Shown here: positions 15,163 to 18,154 of the stretch, piece after piece | How positions within the stretch are numbered: position 1 is the stretch's first letter | Layout: every line of letters starts with the position of its first letter | Origin: an uncultured Odoribacter sp. | GTDB taxonomy: Bacteria; Bacteroidota; Bacteroidia; Bacteroidales; Marinifilaceae | NCBI GenBank assembly: GCA_905193145.1 | Contig: CAJJNP010000053.1 | Coordinates: 1-18,154 of the forward strand | DNA length: 18,154 bases | Reading direction: 5' to 3' | Made by a program: the position numbers and the translations under genes | Notes under the pieces: generated by a model | The model's input: only the letters and a program-made list of their open reading frames with translations | Told to the model about the DNA's origin: nothing | Database searches by the model: none

Positions 15163-15170
15163 TATTTTTG
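15163..15170 (+). promoter_or_regulatory. Candidate ferredoxin -7 element TATTTTTG
   Basis: TATTTTTG fits TAnnTTTG and would start transcription about 25 nt before the ferredoxin ATG. The -33 region is T-rich but lacks a clear TTTG and overlaps an inverted repeat. Confidence 0.55.
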
Positions 15171-15200
15171 TCGCATTATTAATCAATAAAACTATAAACA

Positions 15201-15371
15201 ATGGCTTACGTAATATCTGATGACTGTATCGCTTGCGGTTCATGCGAAGGAGAATGCCCAGTAGGTGCAATTTCTATGGGTGCTGAACACTATGAAATCG
15301 ATGCTAATGCTTGTACTGAATGCGGAACTTGTGCTGCACAATGCCCGGTTGAAGCTATCAAACAGGCTTAA
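15201..15371 (+). CDS. 2[4Fe-4S] ferredoxin
   Basis: A 56-residue clostridial-type ferredoxin, a cytoplasmic low-potential electron carrier. Two CxxCxxCxxxCP motifs are complete: Cys 9, 12, 15 and 19 (CIACGSCEGECP) and Cys 38, 41, 44 and 48 (CTECGTCAAQCP). In proteins of this type the first three cysteines of each motif plus the last of the other bind one cluster. In an anaerobe the expected partners are pyruvate:ferredoxin oxidoreductase, hydrogenase or Rnf. The gene has its own promoter and terminator and so is a single-gene transcript, which fits a shared, abundant carrier. Confidence 0.97.
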   Translation: MAYVISDDCIACGSCEGECPVGAISMGAEHYEIDANACTECGTCAAQCPVEAIKQA

Positions 15372-15394
15372 GATAATAGCATGCAAAAAAATTC

Positions 15395-15421
15395 AAACGG
15401 GGTTATAGACCCCGTTTTTTA
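15395..15421 (+). terminator. Ferredoxin intrinsic terminator
   Basis: A 9-bp stem AAACGGGGT (15395-15403) with ACCCCGTTT (15409-15417) and a 5-nt loop, followed by T residues. It lies 23 nt after the ferredoxin stop. Confidence 0.9.
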
Positions 15422-15482
15422 TTTTTATCCTATACTTCCTCAATTTTTCCACAAATAACAGACATAGTTTATAAATCATTTC

Positions 15483-15490
15483 TATATTTG
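15483..15490 (+). promoter_or_regulatory. Candidate ECF sigma gene -7 element TATATTTG
   Basis: TATATTTG matches TAnnTTTG and lies 21 nt before the ECF sigma start, so the leader would be about 15 nt. It looks like a vegetative promoter rather than an ECF autoregulated one. No -33 TTTG is seen. Confidence 0.5.
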
Positions 15491-15511
15491 CCTCTATAGA
15501 TAAATGACTAT

Positions 15512-15982
15512 ATGTCTGAAGCACGTAATACCATATTAAAACAATTATATTGCAGACTCAAGCATGAATTATGCGCATATGCCAAACGCTACTGTCCTCA
15601 TGACGCAGAAGATATGGTACATCAAGCATTTGTAAACTGCTATGACCATCTTAAAGCAAATGAATCAGAAGCATCTCAACGGTCATATCTATATAATACA
15701 GTTAAAAATCTATGTTTAAACTTTCTACGCAACCAAAAACCTGTATACACTGAAGTAACTACTGAAGTTTATTCGCAAATGACTATCGTTGATACCCATG
15801 ATTATATATACGAATATATTGACCAATTACCACTCCAAGAACGCAAAATATTAACGCTAACCCTTCAAGGCTACTCGATTGAAGATATTTCCAACAAACT
15901 TAATATGAATCTTAACACAGTAAAATACTATAAAAAAGAGGCCTATGCTAAAATTAGAAACGCTCTAAATAATGATTTATAA
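15512..15982 (+). CDS. ECF-type RNA polymerase sigma factor
   Basis: 156 residues, with only the two ECF domains. Region 2 is at about 8-75, with DAEDMVHQAFVNCYDHL (31-47) and RSYLYNTVKNLCLNFLR (57-73). Region 4 is at about 100-152, with LPLQERKILTLTLQGYSIEDI and the helix-turn-helix SIEDISNKLNMNLNTVKYYKKEA. It should direct RNA polymerase to a specific promoter class under control of an outside signal. Most Bacteroidetes ECF genes sit next to a FecR-type anti-sigma and a SusC/SusD pair; here the upstream gene is a ferredoxin and the downstream gene is convergent, so partner and targets are unknown. No terminator is seen in the 14 nt before the convergent stop. Confidence 0.9.
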   Translation: MSEARNTILKQLYCRLKHELCAYAKRYCPHDAEDMVHQAFVNCYDHLKANESEASQRSYLYNTVKNLCLNFLRNQKPVYTEVTTEVYSQMTIVDTHDYIYEYIDQLPLQERKILTLTLQGYSIEDISNKLNMNLNTVKYYKKEAYAKIRNALNNDL

Positions 15983-15996
15983 GCCCCTCTTCGTAC

Positions 15997-16533
15997 TTAT
16001 TTACCACTAACCACCACCTTATCCATCTTTACATCATGCACTTCTGTCGGCACATTTTCAATAAATTGGAAATCAAAACACACCCCTATTTTATAAGCAT
16101 TCGTCTGTTTCAGAATCTTGTCATAGTAGCCTTTACCGCGTCCCAAACGATTACCATAAGCATCAAAGGCAACTCCAGGAACTAATATAACATCTATCTT
16201 ATCCAAATCTTCAAAAAGTGCTCCTACAGGTTCCGGTATTGCATATCCTTCTCCTGGTTCGAGCTTCTCTTCTCCATCAAAATAACGAATATCCAGCTCA
16301 TTCCCCCGTACACAAGGCAACAAAAATGTCTTTTTATCTGCCCAACGGGTCACAAAGTCATGAGTAAACACTTCATCGTCCATTGACCAATAAGCCAAAA
16401 CAATTGCAGCCTCTAAAAATCGTTTATCGTTCTCTATCTGATTCCAAACAGAAACAGACATCCGCTTCTTTTCATCTAAAGAATACTGTTTCTTCAATTC
16501 TCGGATTCCTCTACGAATTTCTTTCTTATCCAT
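15997..16533 (-). CDS. fau: 5-formyltetrahydrofolate cyclo-ligase
   Basis: Uses ATP to convert 5-formyl-THF to 5,10-methenyl-THF, rescuing folate from a dead-end form. The chosen start at 16533 gives 178 residues beginning MDKKEIRRGIRELKKQYS, the usual length. Motifs: the basic N-terminal helix with RELKKQYS (substrate/ATP binding), LPCVRGNELDIRYF at 72-85, PGVAFD at 119-124, and the signature NRLGRGKGYYDK at 128-139 (ATP binding). The open frame continues to 16605, but its first codons overlap the proposed promoter, so that start is unlikely. The gene is divergent from nadE and convergent with the ECF sigma gene. Confidence 0.93.
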   Translation of the reverse strand: MDKKEIRRGIRELKKQYSLDEKKRMSVSVWNQIENDKRFLEAAIVLAYWSMDDEVFTHDFVTRWADKKTFLLPCVRGNELDIRYFDGEEKLEPGEGYAIPEPVGALFEDLDKIDVILVPGVAFDAYGNRLGRGKGYYDKILKQTNAYKIGVCFDFQFIENVPTEVHDVKMDKVVVSGK

Positions 16534-16589
16534 AGTACTTATATCATTAAATTTGTAAGCACAATTGTACAGTTCACGGTTATTTTCTA

Positions 16590-16597
16590 TATTTTTG
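16590..16597 (+). promoter_or_regulatory. Candidate nadE -7 element TATTTTTG
   Basis: TATTTTTG fits TAnnTTTG and would start transcription near 16603, about 47 nt before nadE. That start site falls inside the -7 element of the divergent fau promoter. Confidence 0.5.
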
Positions 16598-16602
16598 TTT
16601 TG

Positions 16603-16610
16603 CAAAGATA
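16603..16610 (-). promoter_or_regulatory. Candidate fau -7 element TATCTTTG
   Basis: Minus-strand TATCTTTG (complement of 16603-16610) fits TAnnTTTG. A GTTG at the complement of 16628-16631 may be a degenerate -33, 17 nt upstream. The start site near 16597 gives a leader of about 60 nt before the ATG at 16533. Confidence 0.52.
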
Positions 16611-16649
16611 AGCTAAATAGAAAATTTCAACATAAAAGAATAGAAAATT

Positions 16650-18154
16650 ATGAGAATAGCTATACCTCAAATAAATTATAAAGCAGGAGATGTGGCTTCA
16701 AACACAGCAAAAATAATCGCAGCCATTCGAAAAGCTCAAAATGAAAAAGCAGAACTCACAATTTTTCCCGAATTAGCCATTTGTGGAGCAATTCCTCAAG
16801 ATTGGCTGGAAAGAGAAGATTTTATCAACACTTGCCGGCTAGCGATAGAAAAAATCGCTCTTGAATGTACTACAATAGCTGCAATTATCGGTGGACCGAA
16901 TTTGGATACAACCAACGGTATCATGTACAACTCTGCTTACTTTATTCAAAATGGAGAAGTCGTTGACGGAGTTCATAAAAATATATTAAGCGACTACGAC
17001 GTATTCAACGAAAGCCGCTATTTCATAGCTGGTGAGGATAATTCCACAATCAGATATAAAAATCAGAACATCCGCATTATTTTTGATGAATACGAATCCG
17101 AATTCATCGATAAAAACGATAGTTTTGTTGTCATGATGGGCATGACACCTTTTACCATTGAGAGCAGAGCTGATCGTCACCATATCCTTTCAACGCTCGC
17201 TCAAAAATATAGCAAAAACATAATTGCAGTAAATCATTTCGGAGGATATACCTCCGTACTATTCGACGGTAACTGTACTGCTTATAATTATAAAGGCAAA
17301 TTAGTTGCGCAACTAAAAGAATTTGACGAAGACTTTCAAATCATCGATACGAACAAATTAGGATCCTTACCTACAATACCATTTCATCAAAAAGAAAAGA
17401 TAGCACTTATACATGAAGCACTATGTTTTGGAATCAAAGATTATTTTGGAAAACATGGCTTCAAGAAAGCTATTCTGGGACTTTCTGGAGGTATAGATTC
17501 TGCAGTTGTTGCAGCTCTAGCTGCAGAAGCACTGGGGGCTGACAATGTAATGGGATTGTTAATGCCTTCCCGCTACTCTACTGATCATTCAATATCAGAT
17601 GCTGAAGCCTTAGCACAAAACCTACAAATTCCATATGCAACGATCGCAATCAAAGACATCTATGATCAGTATCTAAACGCACTTCAGCCATTGTTCAAAG
17701 ACCAACCATTCAACGTAGCAGAAGAAAATCTTCAAGCAAGAACACGCGGAATGTTAGTCATGGCCATGTCAAATAAATATGGATACATTGCGCTAAACAC
17801 GTCTAACAAAAGCGAAGCATCCGTAGGCTACGGTACTTTATACGGAGATCTATGCGGCTCACTTGGTTCATTAGGTGATGTATATAAAACAGAAGTGTAC
17901 GAATTGGCAAATTATATCAACCGAGAACGAGAAATCATACCAGAAAACACCATCACAAAAGCTCCCTCCGCAGAACTACGTCCTGATCAAAAAGATCAAG
18001 ACTCTCTTCCAGAATACAAACAACTAGACGCCATTTTAAAACTATATATTGAAGAAAATGCATCAAGCGAAAGTATCATCAAACAGGGATATCCCAAAGG
18101 GGTTGAGCCGCAAACTTTCACAACTGACTTAAACATCCATCTACGCTCCCTTTA
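16650..18154 (+). CDS. nadE: NAD synthetase NadE, glutamine-dependent architecture with degenerate glutaminase domain (3' end outside window)
   Basis: Last step of NAD synthesis: ATP-dependent amidation of nicotinic acid adenine dinucleotide. 501 residues are present, of about 540 expected for this architecture. Residues 1 to about 240 are a nitrilase-fold domain that normally takes ammonia from glutamine. Its triad Glu (E41, FPELAICG) and Lys (K110, in HKNILSDYDVFNESRYF) are present. The segment that should read ICEDIW is instead RIIFDEYESEF, with Tyr 148 at the cysteine position. There is no cysteine between 110 and 208, and a following loop of roughly 17-20 residues is missing. From about 250 the synthetase domain looks normal: SGGIDS at 279-284, TSNKSEASVGYGTLYGDLCG, and PSAELRPDQKDQDSLPEY. 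The frame is open throughout, so this is not a frameshift artefact. Confidence 0.93.
   Translation, partial: MRIAIPQINYKAGDVASNTAKIIAAIRKAQNEKAELTIFPELAICGAIPQDWLEREDFINTCRLAIEKIALECTTIAAIIGGPNLDTTNGIMYNSAYFIQNGEVVDGVHKNILSDYDVFNESRYFIAGEDNSTIRYKNQNIRIIFDEYESEFIDKNDSFVVMMGMTPFTIESRADRHHILSTLAQKYSKNIIAVNHFGGYTSVLFDGNCTAYNYKGKLVAQLKEFDEDFQIIDTNKLGSLPTIPFHQKEKIALIHEALCFGIKDYFGKHGFKKAILGLSGGIDSAVVAALAAEALGADNVMGLLMPSRYSTDHSISDAEALAQNLQIPYATIAIKDIYDQYLNALQPLFKDQPFNVAEENLQARTRGMLVMAMSNKYGYIALNTSNKSEASVGYGTLYGDLCGSLGSLGDVYKTEVYELANYINREREIIPENTITKAPSAELRPDQKDQDSLPEYKQLDAILKLYIEENASSESIIKQGYPKGVEPQTFTTDLNIHLRSL

Noticed and set aside
16534..16605. 24-codon extension of the 5-formyl-THF cyclo-ligase
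   Set aside because: Its first codons fall on the proposed fau -7 element, and the shorter form has the family length.
1..18154. Mobile elements, phage genes, CRISPR arrays, tRNAs, defence or secretion clusters
   Set aside because: None seen on either strand: no transposase or integrase frames, no spaced repeat arrays, no tRNA cloverleaf, and no composition break that would mark an island.

Overview
The window looks like chromosomal core DNA from a member of the Bacteroidales (Bacteroidota). Evidence for this is the repeated TAnnTTTG -7 promoter element (twice with an upstream TTTG), weak Shine-Dalgarno signals, AT-rich spacers, a short RpoD-like sigma factor starting MRQLKIT, bL34 with a C-terminal tail, and families typical of the phylum (DUF4924, DUF4097-like, CTC-type bL25). 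The genus cannot be fixed. Gene order differs from what I recall for Bacteroides: hpt is followed directly by obg with no adk between them. I see no tRNA, rRNA, CRISPR array, insertion sequence or phage gene.

Layout. 1-1171 (minus): the PLP synthase pair pdxS and pdxT (pdxT cut by the window edge), with a clear terminator hairpin between them. 1220-5199: a galactose block, with galM on the minus strand divergent from galK and a sodium/galactose symporter that keeps the ligand residues of Vibrio vSGLT. 5217-6120: a 17-bp hairpin shared with a convergent RpoD-like sigma gene. 6256-7299: a strong promoter, rpmH, its terminator, and an unrecognised 247-aa gene. 7305-9359 (minus): an exported protein with ComEA-like helix-hairpin-helix motifs followed by a probable outer-membrane barrel. 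9474-11692: purE (minus) divergent from hpt-obg (plus). 11731-14933 (minus): a translation-linked operon read rplY, pth, S4-domain protein, DUF4924, then a secreted DUF4097-like protein. 15201-15371: a small 2[4Fe-4S] ferredoxin missed by length-limited ORF calling. 15512-15982: an ECF sigma factor without an adjacent anti-sigma. 15997-16533 (minus): 5-formyl-THF cyclo-ligase, whose promoter overlaps that of the divergent nadE, which runs off the right end.

The genes are mostly metabolic and translational housekeeping: PLP synthesis, galactose uptake and phosphorylation, purine synthesis and salvage, folate, NAD, and ribosome assembly. I find no multi-gene novel system such as a defence island or secretion cluster. 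The most interesting observation is in nadE. Its N-terminal glutaminase domain is intact in frame and keeps the Glu and Lys of the triad, but it lacks the catalytic cysteine and a following loop. This points to an NAD synthetase that cannot use glutamine by the usual route. Second-tier observations are the terminator inside pdxS-pdxT, a possible structured leader before rplY, an inverted repeat over the ferredoxin promoter, and the interlocked fau/nadE promoters.
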